A program made the position numbers and the translations under genes. A stretch of DNA of 29,273 nucleotides from NIOZ-UU13 sp964417935 (GTDB taxonomy: Bacteria > Planctomycetota > Phycisphaerae > Sedimentisphaerales > Anaerobacaceae). The first letter of the stretch is position 1. Every line of letters begins with the position of its first letter. The DNA lies in the NCBI GenBank assembly GCA_964417935.1, contig CAYQKF010000061.1, positions 1-29,273 on the forward strand, written 5' to 3'. Below the pieces are notes generated by a model. That model saw nothing but the letters and a program-made list of their open reading frames with translations. It ran no database searches and was not told the DNA's origin. Of this stretch, positions 8,490 to 15,982 are shown piece by piece.

Positions 8490-9029
8490 TTAATTTTCTT
8501 TCCTTTTTATTTTATTATGTAATTTAGTATGACATCCATGACATAATGTAGTGACATTATTCTCATCGAAAATCAAATCTTGATATTTATCAGTCGGCAA
8601 AATATGATGCACATGCAAATCCTCACCACCAACTTGACCACACGATGTACACTTGAATTTGTCTCTCTTCAAAATTGTTAAACGAAATCTTTGATATTCT
8701 TTACTATGTCGAATAAGCTTAATTTTCGGAGTAATACCACCCTTCCAACGATGTGCTTTCTCACCGGTTAATAATCTTTGTGCTCGGCTCATTCGCCCCC
8801 TTGTTTCTTGAGATACCTGTCTTTTTCTATTATTTTCACTCAAAAGTTGTTTTTGAAGACAACCACAACTATTTATATGACCCCTGCGTAAATCACTTCC
8901 GCTTCCTGTGGTCGTCCCACCACAATCACATTGACACAACCACCGCACATGCCTACCTTTTGTCCGCCCAACTTCTTTCAAAACCATCAATCTTCCGAAT
9001 CTTTGGCCTGTTAAATCTATCTTTTTCAT
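8490..9029 (-). CDS. HNH homing endonuclease with zinc-ribbon-like N domain (179 aa)
   Basis: The start is the ATG at 9029, preceded by GAGGA with 7-base spacing. The N-terminal ~60 residues (IDLTGQRFGRL ... WLCQCDCGG ... SCGCL) are the Cys-rich DNA-binding module common in phage HNH enzymes. RWKGGIT and YQRFRLTILKRDKFKCTSC lead into the HNH core HVHHILP ... NNVTTLCHGCHTKLH, with two CxxC pairs for zinc. The family makes site-specific or nicking cuts that spread its own gene. It is free-standing, not in an intron, and sits between a fibre gene and the PurD-like gene. The frame stays open upstream for 59 more codons (see the next entry), so a longer lipoprotein-HNH form cannot be excluded. Confidence 0.85.
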   Translation of the reverse strand: MKKIDLTGQRFGRLMVLKEVGRTKGRHVRWLCQCDCGGTTTGSGSDLRRGHINSCGCLQKQLLSENNRKRQVSQETRGRMSRAQRLLTGEKAHRWKGGITPKIKLIRHSKEYQRFRLTILKRDKFKCTSCGQVGGEDLHVHHILPTDKYQDLIFDENNVTTLCHGCHTKLHNKIKRKEN

Positions 9030-9206
9030 AATGATTTCCTCGACAAAAAGGTGGCCGAGGATTTTGTGAGGCTCGATACAAGCCCTGTTATCCTTGCGGA
9101 CAGACAAATCCCCGACCATAATTTGATTTGATGAATAGGTTTGTTGAGTATCGATTTCACAACCGAATCCTACCATCATCACAAATATAGTCAAGGATTT
9201 TATCAT
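9030..9206 (-). other. Lipoprotein-like 59-codon segment fused in frame to the HNH gene
   Basis: An ATG at 9206 opens a frame that runs without a stop into the HNH gene. Its first residues, MIKSLTIFVMMVGFGC, look like a signal peptide ending at a lipobox-like cysteine. The next ~40 residues (QTYSSNQIMVGDLSVRKDN) are unlike any HNH N terminus. After removing the assembly duplication it lies about 40 bases after the stop of the upstream fibre gene. It may be the stub of a small lipoprotein gene whose 3' end was replaced by the HNH insertion. The Shine-Dalgarno is weak (GGCGAG). Confidence 0.45.
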
Positions 9207-9221
9207 TTTTTTTCACTCGCC

Positions 9222-9276
9222 GGAATTTGCTATGAAAAGTATCACTTTACGTCCCACCAAAAAACTCAATCTCTTT
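9222..9276. repeat. 55-bp direct repeat, copy 1 (assembly overlap)
   Basis: These 55 bases, up to the first N, are identical to the 55 bases right after the N run (9377-9431). An exact 55-base match abutting both sides of a gap is what remains when two contigs that overlap by one k-mer are scaffolded without merging. Confidence 0.9.
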
Positions 9277-9376
9277 NNNNNNNNNNNNNNNNNNNNNNNN
9301 NNNNNNNNNNNNNNNNNNNNNNNNNNNNNNNNNNNNNNNNNNNNNNNNNNNNNNNNNNNNNNNNNNNNNNNNNNNN
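9277..9376. other. Run of exactly 100 N (scaffold gap)
   Basis: There are one hundred N between two identical 55-base ends. The round length marks a default gap size. The plus-strand open frame that crosses it is an artefact. Confidence 0.98.
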
Positions 9377-9431
9377 GGAATTTGCTATGAAAAGTATCAC
9401 TTTACGTCCCACCAAAAAACTCAATCTCTTT
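9377..9431. repeat. 55-bp direct repeat, copy 2 (assembly overlap)
   Basis: Second copy of the repeat at 9222-9276. It contains the stop codon of the fibre gene (9402-9404). If the two copies are collapsed, the fibre gene is followed directly by the lipoprotein/HNH segment. Confidence 0.9.
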
Positions 9432-10865
9432 AAGCGTTACATTATCGAGGTCAAGAGTGCCTGTCCAAGGGCTATCTGGTGCACATGCTATAAAGGTAAT
9501 TCTTTTTATAGTATCTCCATCGGAAGCCCAACAACCTATAGGTTGAGCAACAAAATAAAACTTATATGTTCCATTCTCTGTAATTTGAGAGTTTAAGATT
9601 GTACGGTTATTGGTATTAGCACCAAACAGCACAAAAGTTATTTTGGCGTCGGACAGATTCTCAACATTAAAAGTTAATAGATACATTTTACTATATTGAA
9701 TGCTGGTTATTAGGGCTTCAGTATAGATGTCAAATGAAGCACTTGTGCCGGCGCCGGCAAAGTGAGCTTTCTTTGTTTCTGTGTCGATTGTCCAACAAGC
9801 TTCTTTTACCCAGTCTGTATCTGTGTCGAAGTCTCCATTGACTATCAAATCGCTGCCGAGGGCTATCCTCGAATCCAGTTCGGACTCGATTGCCTGCTCA
9901 GAGACAACTTTTGTATCATCACCGGGATTGCTCATTCCACCATCATTAGCTACATCAATGAAACCGGTACAACTATCGACGTGATTGAAAGTTATAGCTC
10001 CTGTTACATCAAGCTCGGAATCGAATTTGCCATTGCCGGTACCTCGAAAAGTGCCATTCAAGTCCAGACCGTAAGATGGCGAGCTATCCTGTATTCCTAT
10101 CCTGCCATTTTGATGGTCAATATAAAGCTGGTCGGTATCGTCGTCAGTGGCCCAAATGTGAATCGGGTGTTGAACGCCATCACCAAAAGAACCTGCTCTG
10201 AACTGGTATCGCTGGGCAGCTTGACTGAACCCGAACATTACATCTTCACGGTTACTTACGTCGTCCGGCGAGCCGACCGCATAAAAACTTACATAACAAT
10301 CTTGAGTACTGGGCACAGTTGTATCACCTGAATAGAGTTGAAAAGATGAGGGTGCGGCAATGTAAGCTCCCGCAGCATTAACCGGAGCTAATGTAAAATA
10401 TCCTCCTCTGCCGGAGAGTTTATAATTAGTAGTTGGATGAGTTATTATAAGTTCATCAGAGATAGTGTCACCCGTTGTTGTGGGATTGTCATCACCAAAA
10501 TTGATTACACCATCGGGAGAAGTAATACCCAAATTGCCTGCACCTGCTATTGCAGATGTTCCTAACTGTACCGATACATTCAATGTACCGGTTAGATTTG
10601 TTACATTTGTTGCTGAACCGATAGCCAGAGCATTCGCTGTTGTTGTCAATGTACTCCCATCCAGCCGAACATCATCCACATCGAGTCGGTTCGCCTCTAT
10701 CCTGCCGTTCACCGTCAGGAAATCCTCTGCAAGCTGGAGTAAATCGGTATCGCTTTCTATACCGATATACCCGCCATCGACCCGCAAGTTACCATCCACG
10801 TCATAATCTGCAAACGCGGGCATACACAACAACAGAACTAAAATGACTCTTTTTATGGTCTCCAT
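9402..10865 (-). CDS. Fibre-like protein with signal peptide and C-terminal carbohydrate-binding-like domain (487 aa)
   Basis: The start is the ATG at 10865, preceded by GGAAGG; an ATG 6 codons upstream is possible. Residues 1-20 (METIKRVILVLLLCMPAFAD) are a textbook Sec signal peptide. Residues ~25-330 are Asp/Gly/Thr-rich beta-strand repeats with fibre-shaft character (VDGNLRVDGGYIGI, GLDLNGTFRGTG). The last ~145 residues begin LIVNGDFDTDTDWVKEACW and look like a CBM4/9 or galactose-binding-like jelly roll. In phages such C-terminal domains bind host glycans. An export signal is unexpected for a virion fibre, so the product may act at the host envelope. The start overlaps the upstream gene by 13 bases. 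The stop lies in the duplicated assembly end, so the C terminus should be confirmed. Confidence 0.75.
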   Translation of the reverse strand: METIKRVILVLLLCMPAFADYDVDGNLRVDGGYIGIESDTDLLQLAEDFLTVNGRIEANRLDVDDVRLDGSTLTTTANALAIGSATNVTNLTGTLNVSVQLGTSAIAGAGNLGITSPDGVINFGDDNPTTTGDTISDELIITHPTTNYKLSGRGGYFTLAPVNAAGAYIAAPSSFQLYSGDTTVPSTQDCYVSFYAVGSPDDVSNREDVMFGFSQAAQRYQFRAGSFGDGVQHPIHIWATDDDTDQLYIDHQNGRIGIQDSSPSYGLDLNGTFRGTGNGKFDSELDVTGAITFNHVDSCTGFIDVANDGGMSNPGDDTKVVSEQAIESELDSRIALGSDLIVNGDFDTDTDWVKEACWTIDTETKKAHFAGAGTSASFDIYTEALITSIQYSKMYLLTFNVENLSDAKITFVLFGANTNNRTILNSQITENGTYKFYFVAQPIGCWASDGDTIKRITFIACAPDSPWTGTLDLDNVTLKEIEFFGGT

Positions 10866-11146
10866 TTTGCCTTCCGTATCCATTCTCCACCTTCCCTGTG
10901 TTGAACCTCAAAATTATTCCCGACTACCTTGAAACGCCAGTTACCGTCTTCGCTTACCAAATTTCCCGGTGCAGGTACTTCAAGGTCATTTGAGCCAATG
11001 TGGGCGAGAAGCCAGTTCACCCTTTTTGCAATCTCGACGTAGATATCTTTCTCAATCCAGCGGAGCAGCTTCTTGACATATTCACCAATTTCTTCCCTGT
11101 TTGGATGGTGTGTTTTGAACAGCTCTGCATCTTTAAGATTGTCCAT
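10853..11146 (-). CDS. Small hypothetical protein (97 aa)
   Basis: A charged, mostly helical N-terminal half (EEIGEYVKKLLRWIEKDIYVEIAKRV) is followed by a short beta-rich C-terminal half (NWRFKVVGNNFEVQHREGGEW). It is joined to the tail-hub gene by a TAATG overlap, so it is co-translated with it. A small tail-assembly or fibre-attachment role would fit the position. No family was recognised. Confidence 0.7.
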   Translation of the reverse strand: MDNLKDAELFKTHHPNREEIGEYVKKLLRWIEKDIYVEIAKRVNWLLAHIGSNDLEVPAPGNLVSEDGNWRFKVVGNNFEVQHREGGEWIRKAKWRP

Positions 11147-13002
11147 TAAACGATATTTCCCGCCGGTTTGAAAAAAGGCACAACCGCATGAATTACAGGC
11201 CGATTGGCAACGGCGTTATTGGAGAGTTTTATTTCGTGCGTTTCACCAATCGCCCCGCATTTGGCTCGCACCCAGCATTTCCTCGCTGAACTATCTTTGG
11301 AGCAGGTTATCAGTTGATTTTTATAACTGCCGGTCTGCGAGTTTATGTAGAAAAAAACAGAGAAGGATGCGCCGTTGTTATCGACGAGAAAATCGACCCA
11401 GCCCAACCGGGCCTGCCTGCCCCGTTTTATGTATGGATTCCACCGACCCCCTACGGCATTAAATTCGATTGCCTCACCATCATCCGCCCCGCCGTCGTTG
11501 AGTTTATAGACCCACCCATCCCTGCAACCCATCAAGGTCGTCGGGTATCCGGCCCGCAATTCCCTGTCGTCCAGGGAGTAATCGAGGTCGTCGAGTGCTA
11601 TACCCACCATGTCGTCGAGAGCGATAGTCTCCTCAAGCCGGGACTTACCCATGACGTGAACAGGCAGATTGTAAATCGCAAAGTTCCTCTCTTCATAGTT
11701 GAGAACCAACGCTTTATCGGGGCGGCCCGCGCCCGGGGAGCAATAAGAGAGCATCATCTGTCGCATCTCTTCAACGACCAGGGCGAAGGAGTAAGAGACC
11801 TTCTCCAGATTGAACCCGAGCATCAGGTCGGGTATTTTTCCATCTATTTGGTAAAAGTCCCTGCCATCCGTTCCGAGGACATGAGTTGGCCCAAGACCGT
11901 AAATCTCATCACCAATCGGAGCAAGGCACATCTTCGCGGCACAGCCCTCTCGTCGCTCTATCAGCTCCCACCTAAAAGGCAGGTCAGGATCGGAAGTATA
12001 GACCAGCTTCCATTCCGACCGTTCGAACCAGACAATCAAATCCCTGCCGACAAACTCGGCGGCGACAATATAATCATCCGTGGGTGCATTGATGTAATCA
12101 TCATCCCTCCATCTCCCGGGGGCTTTGACCATGCTCCAGCGGCATCGCTGGTAATGGGCCGAGCCCCGTTCAACCGTTCCGAGCAGGATTAAGTGTGCGT
12201 GCATCACAAAAATCAAGAGGCAGGTGTTCACATCATTGTCGGGACCGCCCTCAACGTCGAGGTCGATATTAAACCTCGTAAAATAAGAGCCGTCGTATTT
12301 CCGTATCTGGTCGTGATTATTCGTCAGATACCCTACGTTTCGCCAGTTTTGCAGCCAGAAGAAGTCGCTGTCATTACCGGTAAAGTCCTCATTAGAGACT
12401 TCTCCGGCAGCGACCGCTGCGGTAGAGCCATAAACTGTCAGGTTCTCGGCGGCCTGAAAATCGCCCACCGAGGCGCTTGTTACTATGAGCGTGCCCGAAG
12501 CATCACCATCCGCCCACGCACCGTTGTCGAGGACCACCGCTATCACAGTAGCCGTATCGCCACTGGCCGCCCCGGTAATGACATCATCCGTTACAATCTC
12601 ATCCTCACCGTCCTTGAACCGAAGCTTCAGAACGGCCAGGTCGTCCAATCGCTGCGTTGTAGGGTTGTACTTACCGGCCTTTTCCGTATCCATTACGAGA
12701 AGGGTTTCGATGTTCTCATTATAATAGGGCCATATCCCCATAATCGGGTTGCCGGGTGTGGCTGTGACCCTACCTTTGCCGAACTTGCCCGCCCCGAAGA
12801 CGCCCGCACCGAAGGCCGAAGAGCCGGCGATATGAACAAACTGTGCAAAAGGTGTATAGCCGTGCCTCTTATAGAGGACGCCCTGCCTCAAATAGCAGTC
12901 TTCGAGCGTCTGGAAGGCATCCTGCGGCAGCAGCCACGGCTCCTTGGCTAAGACCAGACCCGATTTCATATCATAAATGGGATATGATTCGTATCTACTC
13001 AT
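11146..13002 (-). CDS. P22 gp10-like tail hub / DNA-stabilisation protein (618 aa)
   Basis: The start is the ATG at 13002, which overlaps the preceding stop as TAATG; the open frame extends 50 codons further upstream inside the previous gene but is not needed. The N terminus (PWLLPQDAFQTLEDCYLRQGVLYKRHG) and the repeated beta-strand blocks (NVGYLTNNHDQIRKYDG, DLIVWFERSEWKLVYTS, IYGLGPTHVLGTDGRDFYQIDG) resemble the propeller-type packaged-DNA stabilisation or tail hub proteins of P22-like podoviruses. In P22, gp10 closes the portal channel after packaging and carries the tailspike and needle. A ~100-residue Ala/Thr/Gly-rich insert near residues 140-210 (AASGDTATVIAVV) may be an added domain. 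The assignment is by pattern memory. Confidence 0.65.
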   Translation of the reverse strand: MSRYESYPIYDMKSGLVLAKEPWLLPQDAFQTLEDCYLRQGVLYKRHGYTPFAQFVHIAGSSAFGAGVFGAGKFGKGRVTATPGNPIMGIWPYYNENIETLLVMDTEKAGKYNPTTQRLDDLAVLKLRFKDGEDEIVTDDVITGAASGDTATVIAVVLDNGAWADGDASGTLIVTSASVGDFQAAENLTVYGSTAAVAAGEVSNEDFTGNDSDFFWLQNWRNVGYLTNNHDQIRKYDGSYFTRFNIDLDVEGGPDNDVNTCLLIFVMHAHLILLGTVERGSAHYQRCRWSMVKAPGRWRDDDYINAPTDDYIVAAEFVGRDLIVWFERSEWKLVYTSDPDLPFRWELIERREGCAAKMCLAPIGDEIYGLGPTHVLGTDGRDFYQIDGKIPDLMLGFNLEKVSYSFALVVEEMRQMMLSYCSPGAGRPDKALVLNYEERNFAIYNLPVHVMGKSRLEETIALDDMVGIALDDLDYSLDDRELRAGYPTTLMGCRDGWVYKLNDGGADDGEAIEFNAVGGRWNPYIKRGRQARLGWVDFLVDNNGASFSVFFYINSQTGSYKNQLITCSKDSSARKCWVRAKCGAIGETHEIKLSNNAVANRPVIHAVVPFFKPAGNIV

Positions 13003-13427
13003 TACGCGCGCTTGAATAGCCCCAGTACACTTGCTCTGCAGGTCAGGGCGGCAACCTCTTTTGTCGTTATCTCCATTGCGAAGAACTGCCCTGCCGTTAA
13101 GATACAACTGGCCACAGGTGTGGCAGCGGGGACGGGTTGAATGATAAGACACTCAGTAGCATACGCGGCACTGATGTTTGTCAATGTCCGGTCGCCCACA
13201 AACTCATCACAATCGCCGTCGTATTTGCCGAAAGTTACTACCGCCTCTCCGCACGCCCCGTCAAACTCGTCCAGGATAACCATAACAGGTATGAAGACTT
13301 CCCCTGTTTTTACCGCGCCGGTGAGTTTTTTCTCCGTTCCATTGGCGGCGGCCAGATTGCAGCCGTCCTCCTGGCCTGCCAGTTTTAGGGTATTGTGACC
13401 TAAATCAAATGGGTTTTCGATTGCCAT
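13002..13427 (-). CDS. Small structural protein (141 aa)
   Basis: A beta-rich, Cys-containing protein starting MAIENPFDLGHNTLKLAGQ. GGAG lies 9 bases before the ATG. It sits just upstream of the tail-hub gene with a TAATG overlap. Composition and position suggest a minor head-tail or head-surface protein. Its 5' flank is where the antisense HNH cassette lies. No family was recognised. Confidence 0.7.
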   Translation of the reverse strand: MAIENPFDLGHNTLKLAGQEDGCNLAAANGTEKKLTGAVKTGEVFIPVMVILDEFDGACGEAVVTFGKYDGDCDEFVGDRTLTNISAAYATECLIIQPVPAATPVASCILTAGQFFAMEITTKEVAALTCRASVLGLFKRA

Positions 13428-13455
13428 AATTAGTCTCCAGGAATTAAAAAAGGAT

Positions 13456-13485
13456 TTGACATTTGTTTTGGATATGCTGTAGAAT
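13456..13485 (+). promoter_or_regulatory. Sigma70-like promoter for the antisense HNH gene
   Basis: TTGACA at 13456-13461 and TAGAAT at 13480-13485 are separated by 18 bases, with TG directly before the -10. It points into the plus-strand HNH gene, opposite to every surrounding structural gene, so the cassette carries its own transcription signal. Confidence 0.7.
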
Positions 13486-13490
13486 AGAGC

Positions 13491-13525
13491 GAGCCGGACA
13501 ACCCGACTGGCGGGCTATTCGGCTC
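13491..13525 (+). promoter_or_regulatory. Structured 5' leader hairpin of the HNH mRNA
   Basis: Just after the promoter, GAGCCGGA (13491-13498) pairs with TTCGGCTC (13518-13525, including one G-U pair). Inside it CCCG pairs with CGGG around an ACTGG loop. The hairpin begins at the expected transcript start and ends ~25 bases before the AAGGAG ribosome site. It may protect or regulate the mRNA, or be a recognition element. No known riboswitch class was recognised. Confidence 0.5.
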
Positions 13526-13561
13526 TAAACACAACCGTTTAACATTTAAGGAGAAACGGCC

Positions 13562-14116
13562 ATGTCTGAGCAAATCATAGCGAAAACTTGCCGCATCTGC
13601 AAGCAAACCAAAAATATCTCTGAATTTAATAAAGACTCCAAAATGCGCGGTGGACATGTGAATATCTGCAAAATATGTCAGCGTGAGCAACAAGCACAAA
13701 ATCGAAAGAGGTACCAACAAACTGAAAATTTCAAAACTGCACAACGGAAATATTGTCAAGGCGAAAAAGGTAAAGAAAAGCGAAAACATTATAGACAAAG
13801 CGAAAGAGGCAAAGCTGTCCACAAGCACTATGAACAGAGCGAGGAAGGTAAATTGGCACGAAAACGTTATCACAAAAGTGAGAAAGGTAAAGCAAAACTC
13901 CTTAGAGCGGCGAAACAACAGCGCATTCGTCATCCTGACCGAGTTAAAGCCCGTGAAGTTGTTAATAATGCTATTCGTGTTGGTCAACTGCCTCGACTTG
14001 ATACTTTGCAATGTTCTTGCGGTGAAACTGCTAAACATTACCATCACCACAAAGGCTATGCGCCCGAGCACTGGCTCGATGTAATTCCTGTTTGTTTTGG
14101 TTGTCATAAACACTAA
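13562..14116 (+). CDS. Antisense-oriented HNH endonuclease with QSEKGK repeats (184 aa)
   Basis: The N-terminal zinc finger is CRICKQTKNISEFNKDSK ... CKICQ. It is followed by about five copies of a [RK]-x-Y-x-Q-[ST]-E-x-G-K-type unit, a basic helical linker typical of phage and environmental HNH proteins. The C-terminal core has HHHKGY and HWLDVIPVCFGCHKH with C-S-C earlier (LQCSCGE), giving a zinc-bound HNH fold. AAGGAG lies 8 bases before the ATG. It has its own promoter and runs against the structural operon, ending exactly next to the convergent stop of the 63-residue gene. This is a self-contained selfish insertion into an intergenic site. Confidence 0.85.
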   Translation: MSEQIIAKTCRICKQTKNISEFNKDSKMRGGHVNICKICQREQQAQNRKRYQQTENFKTAQRKYCQGEKGKEKRKHYRQSERGKAVHKHYEQSEEGKLARKRYHKSEKGKAKLLRAAKQQRIRHPDRVKAREVVNNAIRVGQLPRLDTLQCSCGETAKHYHHHKGYAPEHWLDVIPVCFGCHKH

Positions 14117-14308
14117 TTATATCCCTGGAATGTTATAAATTGGTTGTCCTTCGTTCGTTACGATGTAGCCTTCATTGACTACAAGAGCCAATAGACCACT
14201 GTTATCGCCGCTCATAATGTGAGTGCGGGCGAAAAACGCCTTCAGCTTATCACCCCATTCATCTTCGTCTCCGCCCACCGTCGGGAAATCGTCCGCTTCT
14301 CCTGCCAT
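14117..14308 (-). CDS. Small acidic hypothetical protein (63 aa)
   Basis: Starts MAGEADDFPTVGGDEDEWGD and ends YIVTNEGQPIYNIPGI. AAGGAA lies upstream of the ATG. It follows the fibre gene and its stop abuts the stop of the convergent HNH gene with no spacing. The WGDKLKAFFAR segment resembles short N-terminal pieces of phage surface proteins, but no function can be named. Confidence 0.6.
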   Translation of the reverse strand: MAGEADDFPTVGGDEDEWGDKLKAFFARTHIMSGDNSGLLALVVNEGYIVTNEGQPIYNIPGI

Positions 14309-14324
14309 CGTTTTGTTTCCTTAT

Positions 14325-15365
14325 TTAATTTATCTTCCAGAACTCGGCTATCGTATAGACTTCGACCTCACCAAGACTGACCTTAGAACCAAACGCTGAC
14401 CCTGCCGTCTTATAATGTTGCACTTCAAAGACCTTTGTGTCTGCTATTGTAAACTGTCCGCAAAGAAACGACCTTTGTGTCTCACGAGAATAATCATTGT
14501 GCTGATATTCTGATGTCCCAACCAATGCAGTATTACCGTCAGTTATATTTCTAAGTCTGATTTGATGTTGACGGCAATTATAATAAACAGGTGCGGATAT
14601 TTGGCATCGATATGTGCCAGCTACTAACGTAATCTGATTGCCTGCGATTGAACAACGCCCACCATCATCGTGATTTTCAGTGTTTATCCTTCTTGTTGTC
14701 CACGCACCACTTGCATTTGCTTGCGGGCCTACACCGCTTGCCACTTGGTCGGAAACCTTAATGTAATCCTCTTTAGCAGCAACTATCTGGTCATCGACGT
14801 ATTTCTTATTGGCAATAGCAGCGTCGGAGGCAGGGGCAGTGTCCGCGGAGAGAACCGCACCGACAAGTATCTCAGGGAGATTGCTGGCGTTGACTTTGAC
14901 CATGTTGATATTAGCATCACCGGCGGCGTTTCGGCCTTGCAGATATGAGTTGTTGCCGACAATCCCCAAAGTGAAGACAGGGTTTTTGCTGAATGTGATA
15001 ATCTCTGCAAATACTCTCGCCGCCGCCAATAAGGTAGCGATGGTTACGCTCTCAACTGAAGTCCAGGTCGGCCCCGAATAGTCCGTCAGCATGTTGAGCT
15101 TGTTATTGTCGGAATCTACCCAAACAGAGCCATTGTCTGTCGAGGCAAAGGCAGAGCCGTCAATCCTCGTCAAAGGCGGGGTCGCTTGAAAGAAGCATCG
15201 TGCCCCACCCTGCTTCAAAATGCCCTGCAAACTCGCCGCCTCGCCGGTACTGAAGTTCATCTCTTTCGTCAGGGCCGCTTCGAGGGCGTCCCAGTTGGCC
15301 CGAATCTCATCGTTCAGATTCGGGGCTAAAATGCCTTCAGCACACTTTGATTTATCCCAAGCCAT
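14325..15365 (-). CDS. Tail fibre / receptor-binding protein (346 aa)
   Basis: The N terminus (MAWDKSKCAEGILAPNLNDE) looks like a virion-anchor region. The middle has a fibre-like KKYVDDQIVAAKEDYIKVSD segment. The C-terminal ~140 residues (GTYRCQISAPVYYNC, QIRLRNITDGNTAL, FEVQHYKTAGSAFG, EVEVYTIAEFWKI) resemble the C1q/TNF-like jelly rolls found at phage fibre tips. This supports host-surface binding. It has no signal peptide, unlike its two downstream-in-sequence neighbours. AAAGGG lies before the start, which is nearly adjacent to the previous stop. Confidence 0.75.
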   Translation of the reverse strand: MAWDKSKCAEGILAPNLNDEIRANWDALEAALTKEMNFSTGEAASLQGILKQGGARCFFQATPPLTRIDGSAFASTDNGSVWVDSDNNKLNMLTDYSGPTWTSVESVTIATLLAAARVFAEIITFSKNPVFTLGIVGNNSYLQGRNAAGDANINMVKVNASNLPEILVGAVLSADTAPASDAAIANKKYVDDQIVAAKEDYIKVSDQVASGVGPQANASGAWTTRRINTENHDDGGRCSIAGNQITLVAGTYRCQISAPVYYNCRQHQIRLRNITDGNTALVGTSEYQHNDYSRETQRSFLCGQFTIADTKVFEVQHYKTAGSAFGSKVSLGEVEVYTIAEFWKIN

Positions 15366-15366
15366 A

Positions 15367-15957
15367 TCAGAAGCCCTTTATGAGAAGCATACAGTTACAA
15401 TCTGAGGTGGTAGCGGCGACAACTAAGAGGTCGGCCCCCATAAGGTCTAACGCCGCCTCGGCCACATCATCACCGCCCGGACTTGACGAACCCCATGATT
15501 TGACCCAGCTATACTCCGTCACCGTGACGGCATCGGCAAATTCATAGCCCGTGTGAGTCGATACCTGCGTTCCTATGGTAAAAGCTAATTGGCCCGCCTT
15601 CACAAGCTCACAATCCGTACCTTCATCCAGAGTGCCGAGGTAGATTTGATATGTGATAGCGTTATTGTCGGAGATTCCTAAACATCGAAAGCGACCGCTG
15701 TTGTAGCTCTGGGGGATTAGATAAATGGAAATATCGCCATCGTCACACGAGTCCGCAATAATAGCATCGACAACGGTAAGGTAGGTCATTTCATTGACCG
15801 CCAAATCGAGCGGCCCATTTCCCGCGGATGTAGTGGTGTCCACGACAATCCACTTGTTCTGCACGGTCTGGAGCTGGCTGCGAGTGTGAGCCCACGAAAA
15901 CGCAAAACAAAACACCGCCAAAAACACCAATAGCAGTTTAAGTGTTGACTCCTTCAT
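15367..15957 (-). CDS. Signal-peptide-bearing protein of the virion module (196 aa)
   Basis: Residues 1-23 (MKESTLKLLLVFLAVFCFAFSWA) are a clear Sec signal peptide or single membrane anchor. The mature part is beta-rich with several Cys and Asp-Gly turns (DSCDDGDISIYLI, SGRFRCLGISDN). GGAG lies 8 bases before the ATG. It is followed almost directly by the fibre gene. Function unknown. Export to the periplasm or cell surface is inferred from the signal peptide. Confidence 0.7.
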   Translation of the reverse strand: MKESTLKLLLVFLAVFCFAFSWAHTRSQLQTVQNKWIVVDTTTSAGNGPLDLAVNEMTYLTVVDAIIADSCDDGDISIYLIPQSYNSGRFRCLGISDNNAITYQIYLGTLDEGTDCELVKAGQLAFTIGTQVSTHTGYEFADAVTVTEYSWVKSWGSSSPGGDDVAEAALDLMGADLLVVAATTSDCNCMLLIKGF

Positions 15958-15982
15958 TTCTTAATCTCCTAAAAATTCATAA

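Noticed and set aside
9141..9596. Plus-strand open frame crossing the N run
   Set aside because: It exists only because N is read as unknown residues and the 55-base end is duplicated.
11314..12951. Two long plus-strand open frames opposite the tail-hub gene
   Set aside because: They are mirror frames of a well-supported minus-strand gene, show no family features, and have no ribosome sites.
13491..13561. HEARO/omega-type guide RNA before the HNH gene
   Set aside because: The protein lacks the RuvC-like parts of IscB and the leader is far too short for such an RNA.
13430..14113. Minus-strand 227-codon open frame opposite the HNH gene
   Set aside because: Phe/Leu/Ser-rich mirror of the Lys/Glu-rich HNH repeats; the plus-strand HNH has a promoter, ribosome site and zinc motifs.
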